From contig NC_087077.1 of the NCBI RefSeq assembly GCF_026151205.1, positions 15,970,983-16,034,982 of the forward strand: a stretch of 64,000 bases of DNA. The letters are read 5' to 3'. The stretch's first letter is position 1, and every line of letters begins with the position of its first letter. Below are positions 43,218 to 53,400 of this stretch, piece by piece. The notes beneath the pieces are model-generated. The model ran no database searches. It saw only the letters and a list, made by a program, of their open reading frames with translations, and was not told the origin of the DNA. Source of the stretch: Bolinopsis microptera. Taxonomy: Eukaryota; Ctenophora; Tentaculata; Lobata; Bolinopsidae. The translations under genes and the position numbers were made by a program.

Positions 43218-45023
43218 AAACAAGAGCTTGCAGAAAGGGATCGATTAAAGAACGAGAAAGAAGAAGCAGAGCGCAGAGCAAAAGAAAACGCAGAGAGGTT
43301 AGCTAAAGAAGGTACAGAAAGGTTAGCTAGAGAGGATGAGGAAAAGAGGATGAGGTCTGAAGAGGAGACAGAAGAAATAGAGAGACTGGCTATAGAAAAG
43401 GCTGAAGCAGACCGTATTGCAGCAGAACAAGCCGAACGGTACAGGATTGAGGCGGAACTCAGGGCTAAAGATGAGGCTGAAAGGCTTGCGAAGGAGAACG
43501 CAGAAAGAGAACTAGAAGCGAGAGAAAAAACTGAAAGGGAAGCTAGGGAGACGAAAGAGAAAGCTGAACGAGAAGCGAGGGATAATGCTAAACGAGAAGC
43601 TAGTGAAAAGGCAGAAATAGAAGCAAAAGAAAAAGCAGAAAGAGAAGCACGAGAAAAGACAGAAGGTGAAGCTAGAGAACAAGCTGAGAGTGATGCAAAG
43701 GAGAAGGAAGCACTGGTACGTCTTGAGAAAGCTAAAAAAGAAAGCGATAGTAATAGAATTGAGGCAGAATATAAGGCTAATAAGGAAGCTGAAATGCTTG
43801 CTCAGGAGAACACAGAAAGTAAAGCGAAAGAGAAGGATGAAAGAGAAGCGAAAGAGAAAGCTGAAAGAGAAGTGAGACAAAAAGCTGAGAGAGAAGCTAA
43901 GGAGGCAAAAGAGAAAGCTGAAAGAGAAGCGGATAATAAAGCTGAAAGAGAAGCTAAAATAGCGAAAGAGAATGCTGAAAGAGAAGCAAGAGAAAAAGCT
44001 GAAAGAGAAGCCAAGGAGGCGGGAGAGAAGGCAGAAAGAGAAGCGAAAGAGGAAGCTGAAAGAAAAGCGAGAGAAAAAGCTGAGAGAGAAGCTAAGGAGG
44101 TGAAAGAGAAAGCTGAAAGAGAAACTAAAGAGAAAGCTGAAAGAGAAGCAAGAGAAAAGGCTGAAAGGGAAGCTAAGGTAGCGAAAGATAATGCTGAAAG
44201 AGAAGCAAGAAAAAAGGCTGAAAAAGAATCTAAGATAGCGAAAGATAATGCTGAAAGAGAAGCAAGAAAAAAGGCTGAAAGAGAAAACAAGGAGGCGAAC
44301 GAGAAGGCAGAAAGAGAATCGAAAGAGAAGGTTGAAAGAGAAGCACGAGAAAAGGCTGAAAGGGAAGCTAAGGTAGCGAAAGAGAATGCTGGAAGAGATG
44401 CGAAAAGGAAGTTTGAAAGAGAAGCAAGAGAAAAGGCTGAAAGAGAAGCTAAGGAGGCGAAAGAAAATGCTCGAAGAGAAGCGAAAGAGAAGGCAGAAAG
44501 AGAAACGAAAGAAAAAGCAGAAAAAGAAGCACTAGTGAAGGCAGAACGTGAGGCAAAGCGGAGAGAATCACTGGAACGAGAAAGAGCAGAACGAGAAAGA
44601 AAGATGAGGGAACGTCTGGAGAAAGCAGAAAAACGGGAAGAGGAGGAGAAGCAGAAGGAAATAAATATCGGTAAGGTGAAATGGGGCTTGCCAGAGAAAG
44701 ATAGAGAATATGGCACGGCGGGGAAGTTGGAAATCCCTGAATTTGGTGAGTCAGAACACGAGAGTCAACAGAGAAATGTGGGCAAATTAAAAGTTCCCGC
44801 CAATTTAGAGAAGAAAAAACCACCACCTTTCAAGAGAACACTTTCTCAGGTAGGAAAATTAAAAATCCCCAACTTAGAGAAAGGTCTAGAAGATAGACCT
44901 AAAGTAAAACCCCAGTTCAAAAGAAGGCTGTCACAAGTGGGCACGTTTGATGTGGAGGCCAACAACGCAGTCGCACAAGCGCCTCTTACCAGACGTTTGT
45001 CCTGGAAGAAAAAGGAGATATAA
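43203..45023 (+). CDS. charged single-helix/coiled-coil protein, C-terminal part (+1 frame)
   Basis: This frame overlaps the preceding one and continues its EKAEREAKEKAEREAREKAE-type repeats for about 450 residues. The heptad-free mixture of E, K and R at i/i+4 spacing suggests a single alpha-helix rather than a classic coiled coil. The last 130 residues are different: three segments with VGKLKIP/VGKLKVP-like words and the phosphorylation-type sites FKRTLSQVGK, FKRRLSQVG and TRRLSWKKKE; R-x-x-S or RRLS fits basophilic kinases such as PKA. The stop is TAA at 45021-45023. No splice sites separate it from the first part, so I infer a one-base insertion in a GA-rich run (true frameshift, recoding or assembly error). 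Confidence 0.65.
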   Translation: MRGREKQELAERDRLKNEKEEAERRAKENAERLAKEGTERLAREDEEKRMRSEEETEEIERLAIEKAEADRIAAEQAERYRIEAELRAKDEAERLAKENAERELEAREKTEREARETKEKAEREARDNAKREASEKAEIEAKEKAEREAREKTEGEAREQAESDAKEKEALVRLEKAKKESDSNRIEAEYKANKEAEMLAQENTESKAKEKDEREAKEKAEREVRQKAEREAKEAKEKAEREADNKAEREAKIAKENAEREAREKAEREAKEAGEKAEREAKEEAERKAREKAEREAKEVKEKAERETKEKAEREAREKAEREAKVAKDNAEREARKKAEKESKIAKDNAEREARKKAERENKEANEKAERESKEKVEREAREKAEREAKVAKENAGRDAKRKFEREAREKAEREAKEAKENARREAKEKAERETKEKAEKEALVKAEREAKRRESLERERAERERKMRERLEKAEKREEEEKQKEINIGKVKWGLPEKDREYGTAGKLEIPEFGESEHESQQRNVGKLKVPANLEKKKPPPFKRTLSQVGKLKIPNLEKGLEDRPKVKPQFKRRLSQVGTFDVEANNAVAQAPLTRRLSWKKKEI

Positions 45024-45140
45024 GGAGTGAGACTCTACCAGCTACCTATATTTACTAGACACTTCTGTACCCCGCCTCCCTCTCTTCAGACCTCCTCCTC
45101 TTTCTATAAAGCGTCGAGTGTTCTGTAGGGCAGGACCATT
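45024..45140. other. 3' flank of the charged-helix gene
   Basis: Short interval with no additional feature before the decamer array. Confidence 0.4.
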
Positions 45141-45380
45141 ACTGAGTGCTACTGAGTGCTACTGAGTGCTACTGAGTGCTACTGAGTGCTACTGAGTGCT
45201 ACTGAGTGCTACTGAGTGCTACTGGGTGCTACTGAGTGCTACTGAGTGCTACTGGGTGCTACTGGGTGCTGCTGGGTGCTACTGAGTGCTACTGGGTGCT
45301 ACTGAGTGCTACTGGGTGCTACTGGGTGCTACTGAGTGCTACTGAGTGCTACTGAGTGCTACTGGGTGCTACTGGGTGCT
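45141..45380. repeat. decamer minisatellite, 24 units
   Basis: Twenty-four exact 10-bp units, actgagtgct or actgggtgct, with one gctgggtgct. The only common difference is a/g at position 5, and the g form is concentrated in the right half, so unit variants are interspersed. Confidence 0.95.
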
Positions 45381-46878
45381 GCATGCAAGCTGGGAATGTG
45401 TCCAGAATTGCAGGTTCTCTTTTCTGTAGACAAAAACGCACGACCTTTAACTGTTTGATTTAAACATAAATACTGGAGAAACTTTTAACAAACAATCAAA
45501 CAATAGAACAATGTTATGCCAGCACTTACAGTGTTTTATGAACTTTATCTTGGATATCTTGATGACAATACGATATTAGATACTAGAAACCCGCCGCTAG
45601 TCGAAAGCTTTGTTCGAGGAAATTTTAAGCATCAGTTATGTTTTAATTTCTCTTCATCATATAGCCCCAAAACAATACTTTTTACCGCATCAAAAAATTT
45701 CAATCACAACCAAAGTTATAAATATATATAGGTATTTATCGGTCATCGCTAGTCAATGGTCAAACAATCCAACAAATATGCTTTAGTTCCCGAACCCTGC
45801 TTCACTGAAAATATATGAATTACACATTTGAATCATTTCGGTAAATGTCAGGTCCCTCATCGTCTCATTTGATAGATCTGTTCAAATTGAAGTTTTTACG
45901 TATGAAAGAATTGTGATAAATAAAAAAGGAAATTTGTGCTGAATGAAATTGGTAAAATGACATAATCTATCAAATGACTTTAGATCCTAAATCAAATAGG
46001 TTAATAAATGGATATTTACGTAGGTTGACAAAACGTTAATTCAAAATTATTATCATTATATGAAATTATTATATGAAAATTGATTGCTATGAAAATAAGT
46101 AATAGCTAGTTATGAAGACAATCCTTGAACACGGGATTCTTTGCAATATTGCCCCGACTTGACAGCACCAAGATATCCTTAGGATCGTGTGTTCTTGACA
46201 AAGCTTTGTTCGAGGAAATTTTAAAAATCAGTTATGTTTTAATTTCTCTTCATCATATAGCTCTGTTATACTGTAGACATAATGGAATTTATCTAACAAT
46301 GGCGACAGCGTTGTTAGTATTCGGATTCCCAAAACGATACTTTTTACCGCATCAAAAAATACCAATCACAACCAAAGTTATGAATATAAGTCATAGCGTG
46401 AGCGTAAATGTGAGCTAGTTTTGAAATTATGACGTAGCATACAGCATAACAACGCGCGTAGTTAAGATGTTTTTGCTCGCGCACGTGCATTTTAACGTTG
46501 CTACGCAACAGCGCAGTAAACCTTTGCTAAAATAACGACATTATTCTAACGGTTATTTTACCTCACTTCCGACGTTAATTATAAAAAATCTAAAGCCTAA
46601 ATCAAAATTCTAAGAATGCTATAGCCTATTCCTATCCTTTTTCTACAACCCTGCTAAAAATGGCGAGGTTTCAACTCCTTTTGCGAGCTGGGTTTGATTT
46701 CACCAGAGGGTCATTTTGAGGTCGATTTTCGGTGTTTTTTCTTCTATGTCCCCGTTGCCGGGGAAATTTCGTCAAGTTTAAATTATAGTATAGATATGTT
46801 GAGCTTGAAGGGTGTGTAAATATTGATCTGAAGTATTGTAATCGTTACATTTTATTATTAGTATTCGTGTTTTATCAG
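45381..46878. other. intronic interval with duplicated segments
   Basis: Two related segments lie at about 45595-45730 and 46195-46390; they share aaagctttgttcgaggaaat, ttaatttctcttcatcatat and actttttaccgcatcaaaaa. The second has an insertion in its middle. They look like two copies of a dispersed repeat. No gene seen. Confidence 0.55.
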
Positions 46879-46974
46879 GTGAATCAGAGTTTTCCTCATC
46901 CCCTTCATAATATGACTGCAACAGAGAGGCATTTTCTCCTCCCCAAACAAATCACACTATTGCCATGCTATTGC
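46879..46974 (+). CDS. candidate exon for degenerate ZZ second half
   Basis: A TTTTATCAG acceptor is followed by a 96-nt open stretch that is phase 0 on both sides, ending before GTTACT. It encodes SFPHPLHNMTATER, which has an H-x-x-H-x-M spacing like the end of a ZZ finger but lacks the partner Cys. The direct splice from exon F to the exon at 47320 would also be in frame, so this exon may not exist. Confidence 0.2.
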
Positions 46975-47319
46975 CCTGTTACTGACTACGGTCAGACTAG
47001 TAGTAATAGTATTAGTAGTAGTAACAGCTGTTAAAGTAGAAGTGTCCTCGTGACTTGCCTCAAATACTGAACTACTTCCCTTTTTTGTGACTGAATACAC
47101 AATTAAAGAACTAGTCGTTTCTAAATTAAAAAACAAAATTGTAAAAGCCAGAAGTGGGAAAAAAGTGGGCACAAGTAGAACTAGCCGTTAGGGGTGCACT
47201 TTTGAGCTTTTACAGCCCCTTAAGGTGTACTTTTAGGACTTCAGTCTTCTTTCATATGATCCCGAATCCCGATATATTATATTAAATAGTAACCCATTCT
47301 AACAGTTATTTCACCGCAG

Positions 47320-47402
47320 GGCACCAAATCAGAGAGTATTAAAGACTTGACCGCATTGGTAAAAACATACTTCAGACCCAAATCCAGCAAACCTTCCACA
47401 AG
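47320..47402 (+). CDS. dystrophin-like exon H: post-ZZ segment
   Basis: Acceptor TTTCACCGCAG, donor ACAAG|GTTAGT; phase 0 in, 2 out. It encodes SESIKDLTALVKTYFRPKSS, the counterpart of the GEDVRDFAKVLKNKFRTK segment that follows the ZZ domain in dystrophin. This match is what ties the exons right of the nested genes to the exons left of them. Confidence 0.75.
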
Positions 47403-48003
47403 GTTAGTGTCTTATGAGCTCCTAGAGCTAGTTTTTAATAGCTCAAGTCAGAATAAGCTACAATATAGAATAATGCTGGTGCCTGGTAATATCTCAATCT
47501 CGACAAATTACAAGATCAGGGAAAGATTCACATTCGCCAAAAAAACTGAGAATATCTGAATATACCCTAAGTATCTGCATCCTTTGCTCCTCTGAGAGAT
47601 CCAGGCGGAGTCTAGCTCAAAAGCACGCGCCAAATTATTATTACTGACTAGTGTGCGCAACCACATGTGCGCGGCTTAAAATAATTGAATCGAAATGACA
47701 TTGTATATAAATTATTGCCGGTAGTGGATTTCTTTCGATCAAAAGCTGGTAGCTCCTAATTAATTATTCATGAGGTCAATTCTAACACCGCACAAGTTAT
47801 CTGTAAATCTGAAATACCGGAAGATATGAAGCAGAACCCATTCGTGCAGAGCTGACACGACATATGACAACATTGCAATCTAATTTTGATCCGATGTTAT
47901 AGCGACTTAAACCGAAGTAAAATAAGTGATAAGCATCTAAATAAAAAAGAGTAGAATATGATTATTAACAGTTTATACAAGTTAAAATGTCCATACATTT
48001 CAG

Positions 48004-48043
48004 GGTACCCTCAGAAGGCAGACCTAAATCTACCGTGTCTCAG
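48004..48043 (+). CDS. dystrophin-like exon I (40 nt)
   Basis: A 40-nt exon between ACATTTCAG and CTCAG|GTGAGA; phase 2 in, 0 out. It encodes VPSEGRPKSTVSQ. The spliced product keeps the frame into the exon at 56089. The following intron contains the satellite array and the AlkB-carrying LINE. Confidence 0.7.
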
Positions 48044-48112
48044 GTGAGATGCAGTTAGTTTATCATTAAATATAACAATGAGAGTGTGGTGTTACCTTAT
48101 ATAGGAATACAT

Positions 48113-50008
48113 TTGGTCAGTTAGTTGAATAATTGGTCACTGGGCAAAAATTCCATCAAATCGGTCAAATTTCTGTTCAGAAATTTTCATATTTGAAAAT
48201 GGGACAGACTTTGTAAAATCAGAATTTTCGTTTTGTAAAGCTTTCTGTAGTAAGCTTCCTCCGACCGGAATCAAACTTCCAGCACCTCAATTGTGTCGTA
48301 TGGCATCTATAGTTGAGTGGCTAATTGGTTTCTGGAGAAGAATTCGGTCAAAACTGCTAAATTTCGGCCTGGCCAATTTCGTCTTCAAAAACTGAAAATG
48401 GGACAAGAAATGGGAGAATATGATTTTTCCATTTTGTGGGGTATTTTGACTTGGAGTACCTCAATTTGGTCTCATACCATCCTCAGTTAGCTGAATAATT
48501 GGTCACTGGGCAAAAATTCCATCAAATCGGTCAAATTTCTGTTCAGAAATTTTCATATTTGAAAATGGGACAGACTTTGTAAAATCAGAATTTTCGTTTT
48601 GTAAAGCTTTCTGTAGTAAGCTTCCTCCGACCGGAATCAAACTTCCAGCACCTCAATTGTGTCGTATGGCATCTATAGTTGAGTGGCTAATTGGTTTCTG
48701 GAGAAGAATTCGGTCAAAACTGCTAAATTTCGGCCTGGCAAATTTCGTCTTCAAAAACTGAAAATGGGACAAGAAATGGGAGAATATGATTTTTCCATTT
48801 TGTGGGGTATTTTGACTTGGAGTACCTCAATTTGGTCTCATACCATCCTCAGTTAGCTGAATAATTGGTCACTGGGCAAAAATTCCATCAAATCGGTCAA
48901 ATTTCTGTTCAGAAATTTTCATATTTGAAAATGGGACAGACTTTGTAAAATCAGAATTTTCGTTTTGTAAAGCTTTCTGTAGTAAGCTTCCTCCGACCGG
49001 AATCAAACTTCCAGCACCTCAATTGTGTCGTATGGCATCTATAGTTGAGTGGCTAATTGGTTTCTGGAGAATAATTCGGTCAAAACTGCTAAATTTCGGC
49101 CTGGCCAATTTCGGCTTCAAAAACTGAAAATGGGACAAGAAATGGGAGAATATGATTTTTCCATTTTGTGGGGTATTTTGACTTGGAGTACCTCAATTTG
49201 GTCTCATACCATCCTCAGTTAGCTGACTAATTGGTCACTGGGCAAAAATTCCATCAAATCGGTCAAATTTCTGTTCAGAAATTTTCATATTTGAAAATGG
49301 GACAGACTTTGTAAAATCAGAATTTTCGTTTTGTAAAGCTTTCTGTAGTAAGCTTCCTCCGACCGGAATCAAACTTCCAGCACCTCAATTGTGTCGTATG
49401 GCATCTATAGTTGAGTGGCTAATTGGTTTCTGGAGAAGAATTCGGTCAAAACTGCTAAATTTCGGCCTGGCCAATTTCGTCTTCAAAAACTGAAAATGGG
49501 ACAAGAAATGGGAGAATATGATTTTTCCATTTTGTGGGGTATTTTGACTTGGAGTACCTCAATTTGGTCTCATACCATCCTCAGTTAGCTGAATAATTGG
49601 TCACTGGGCAAAAATTCCATCAAATCGGTCAAATTTCTGTTCAGAAATTTTCATATTTGAAAATGGGACAGACTTTGTAAAATCAGAATTTTCGTTTTGT
49701 AAAGCTTTCTGTAGTAAGCTTCCTCCGACCGGAATCAAACTTCCAGCACCTCAATTGTGTCGTATGGCATCTATAGTTGAGTGGCTAATTGGTTTCTGGA
49801 GAAGAATTCGGTCAAAACTGCTAAATTTCGGCCTGGCCAATTTCGTCTTCAAAAACTGAAAATGGGACAAGAAATGGGAGAATATGATTTTTCCATTTTG
49901 TGGGGTATTTTGACTTGGAGTACCTCAATTTGGTCTCATACCATCCTCAGTTAGCTGACTAATTGGTCACTGGGCAAAAATTCCATCACATCGGTCAAAT
50001 TTCTGTTC
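48113..50008. repeat. 366-bp satellite array, left block
   Basis: The phrase ggtcactgggcaaaaattcc recurs at 48135, 48501, 48867, 49233, 49599 and 49965, an exact 366-bp period. Copies differ at only a few positions (for example g/t in gagaagaattcgg, c/a in ctggccaat). Each unit contains two related halves, starting aattggtcac (about 192 bp) and aattggtttc (about 174 bp), which share ggtcaaa, aaatttc, gaaaatgggac and acctcaatt in the same order; so the unit is a diverged dimer. The block ends at 50008 in ...ttctgttc, where the LINE begins. Confidence 0.95.
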
Positions 50009-50423
50009 TTTTTATTAAATACTTTTCAAATTTTACAGAGTACAGCAATAGATGAATATAAAATAGAATCGTTCAAAATATCGCCCCCATCTGTAAAATA
50101 TGATGGGCACCCAAACACGGTAAACACATAGTGAACTATGTCCGCAGTAACTTGGACCCATTACATCGAATTAATCTAAATCCAAAAATTTATGAAAAAC
50201 TATTTAAGAACAAACAAATCCATGGTGAATAACTGTGGATATAGAGTCAAAATTGGTATTTCAATACGTCAAATTCCAGATACATTAGATACAGGTCTGA
50301 AATGGTCATTAATGTGTGAGAAGGTGTGCGGGTGAAGTGTGATATGATGTTGAAAGTATAGGAAGGTAGATACAAAATTAATAAAACAAAAATAATAATA
50401 ATATGGGGAGCAAAGAGACTAGG
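50009..50423 (-). other. LINE 3' UTR with AATAAA
   Basis: On the minus strand it ends ...AAAAGTATTTAATAAAAA at the junction. AATAAA sits within the last dozen bases, so the element probably supplies its own polyadenylation signal. Confidence 0.6.
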
Positions 50424-53400
50424 CTAGACTGTTGTTTCACTATCCAATAAACATTTCCATAGATGCTTAGTGACCTCAGCTTTGAAAAGACTAGTAGACA
50501 CAATCTGTCTTACCTGTAAAGGGAGTCCATTCCACAGTATATGGGTTCTGTAGAAAAATGATTTTGCCAGTGGGCTATTTGAGGTACATGTGGTGTGTGA
50601 ATTCTGACTTAACTTAGGTAAAATTGATGACACAATAGACAGACTGTCGAGGTGGCAACGTCTTAGTCGAGAAGTGCCCTGATATAAAGAGAGATAGTGA
50701 GGCAGCGATACAGGAATTAAATTGTTAAGAACTTTGTGGAAAAAAATAAGATCATTCAAGTCAAACTTTTGAGACAAAGGGAGAATGTCGACAAGCTTGC
50801 ACTTTTTGACATATTGCTCAGGTGGATAACTGCGGCCCTCTTCATACAGAATCCATTTAATAGCTCTCTTTTGGAGACTTTCTAATTTATCACTAAGTGA
50901 TTTATTACAAGGGCGCCAGATTATGGAACAATTTTCGAATTGGCTACGAACCAGGGAGAGGTAAAGCGCCCGGCGACGTTTCTGATCAATGACAATATGG
51001 CCATCTCTTCTGACCATACCAAGTTGTTGGCAGGCCTTAGTATAAATTCTGTCGCACTGACTATTCCAACTTAGCTTAGGAGTAACATCGACTCCAAGAT
51101 CTTTTTCTAACTCTACATACACAAGAGGAGAGCCATCAAGATTATATGCGAATGGAGGAGATAAAGATGGTTTTCCTGAAACAATAAGCACTTTACATTT
51201 TGCTGGATGAAATCGCATTTTGTTTCTTAGTGCCCAGTCAGAGAGATAGTCTATATCCATTTGTAAATTAGTATTATCAGAAGATGAATGTATTTTACGC
51301 CAGATTTTTGTATCATCGGCATACAAAACAATATCAGTATTATCCGAAAGGCCAAGAGGAATATCATTGATAAACAATACAAAAAGTAAGGGACCAAGAA
51401 TAGAGCCCTGGGGGACACCAGAATTAACTGAGAGGGTAGATGACATCTCATTACCAATAACCACTCTTTGGTAACGGCCTTGAAGGTAATTGGTAAGAAA
51501 TTTGAGAAGTGTACCATCAATGTTATATAAGGTCTTTAGCTTATGAAGAAGGATATCATGATTTACAGAATCAAATGCCTTAGCAAAATCAAAATACACA
51601 ACATGATTGATAATGTTTTCGTTAAGAGACAATGCCAGGCTATCACAAAAGTCAACCATATTGGTTGTGCATGACTTGTGCTCTAGAAAACCATGCTGCC
51701 TGGGATCAAGAAGGGTACTTGTCAAAGAAAGCAGTTTACGTTTAACAATGCGCTCAAAAACTTTCATGACTAAACAAGTAAGGGATATTGGTCTATAGTT
51801 TTCAACCTCACTTTTCTTACCTTTCTTAAATATTGGGACAACATTTGCAAGTTTCCATTCTTGTGGAATGTAGCCGCTGTTGTAAGATCCACGAAAAATG
51901 CATGTTAGAGGGTAAGCTAAACCTACGGAACAATTTTTGAGAATTTTACCGTGTATGCCATCTGGTCCCTGGGCTTTATTTGAATTAATATTTGAAAGAA
52001 GCTTACGAACATCCCGATGATCGAAGTCAATATCAAAATCAACATCATTGACATAGGAGATGTCAGTGTCATAAAGTGAAGGATCCGAAAACTGGTTATA
52101 AAAGAAAGAATTGAAAAGTTCAGCTTGAGCTTTGGGTTTGAACCGAAGCTGTCCAGAATAACTAACACAATTAGGAATACGGCAGGAGTTAGATTTATAC
52201 TTAACATGTGACCAAAACTTCTTAGTTATAAGCGCTGGATCATCACTATTGAAAAGATTGTCTCTTATTTTGGCTGATGAAAGCCTCTTAAAATCTTTAC
52301 GGCTAGTAACAAACTTTAACTCATCAGAAATAGAACCAGAAATTTTAAATTTAGCTCTGAGTCTATCTTTTTTACGGCATGAAGAAAAAAGTTCACTGTC
52401 GAACCACGGGGGTTGAAACTCTGATTTAATAGTTACTTTAGGAATATGTATATCAACTAAATTCATAATGCAGTCTTTAACTAACTTCCAAGACGAATCA
52501 GGATCTAGGCATTCTAGGACTTGCCAATTAATCGAGCATAATTCACGATTAATCATGTCCCAGTTTGCTTTCTTATAATTATAGATTTTACGTTTAGGAG
52601 TTTTCTTGCGGGAAAAGGAGCTTTTAATTGAAAAAGTGACAGGAAAATGATCAGATTTGCACACGGAATGAGGATCACAGACATTCAAGTTATCAATTGT
52701 GTTATCATAATTACTGAGAAGAATGTCTAATGTATTACCACTTTTATGGGTGGGTGATGTGATCAACTGGGAGAGAGAAAGATCACTGAAAGAATCTATG
52801 AAGGATTGCTCAATAGGTACGGTACTGGATGAAGATAGCCAGTCTGTATGGGGGAGATTAAAATCACCAATAACATAGATTTTAGGGGGATTCTTTTTGG
52901 AAACTAGCTTGCGAATATAACTAACTATGACATCATGATTAGGTAACCCAAGAGTTCCTACTCTATAACAAGTACAGATTACAATACTCTCTTTGTTAGG
53001 AAAAGCAATTTTAACGGCAAGCATTTCTGCACCTAGGCTAACTGGTAGTCGGGTTGTAGTGACATCGAGATCAGACCGAACAGCCAAAAGAACACCACCT
53101 CCATTTTCCCTAAACTTTTTAGGGTTATTAGGATCTTGAGGATGAGTCTTTCTCGTGCGGTCATTGCGGAAGATTTCATATTGAGAAGAAGGAAAGATTT
53201 CGTTGCTAGAAATAGATTTTTTGAGCCAAGTCTCATTTAGGGCAATTATGTCAGGCTGCTCTATGTTAGCAAAGGATTGAAGTTCGGAAATCTTATTACC
53301 ATCAAGAAGGGGATGGGAGGAGCTTAGGTTACTGAAAGGAATAAGACCTTGGACATTTTGGTAGAGTACAGATAGGGAGTTGGGACCTGGATTAAGCATA

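Noticed and set aside
42349-44826. Long Ser/Phe/Leu-rich minus-strand open frames
   Set aside because: They are antisense shadows of GA-rich coiled-coil coding sequence.
48113-50008. CRISPR-like regular array
   Set aside because: The whole 366-bp unit repeats with no variable spacers, and the DNA is eukaryotic; it is a satellite.
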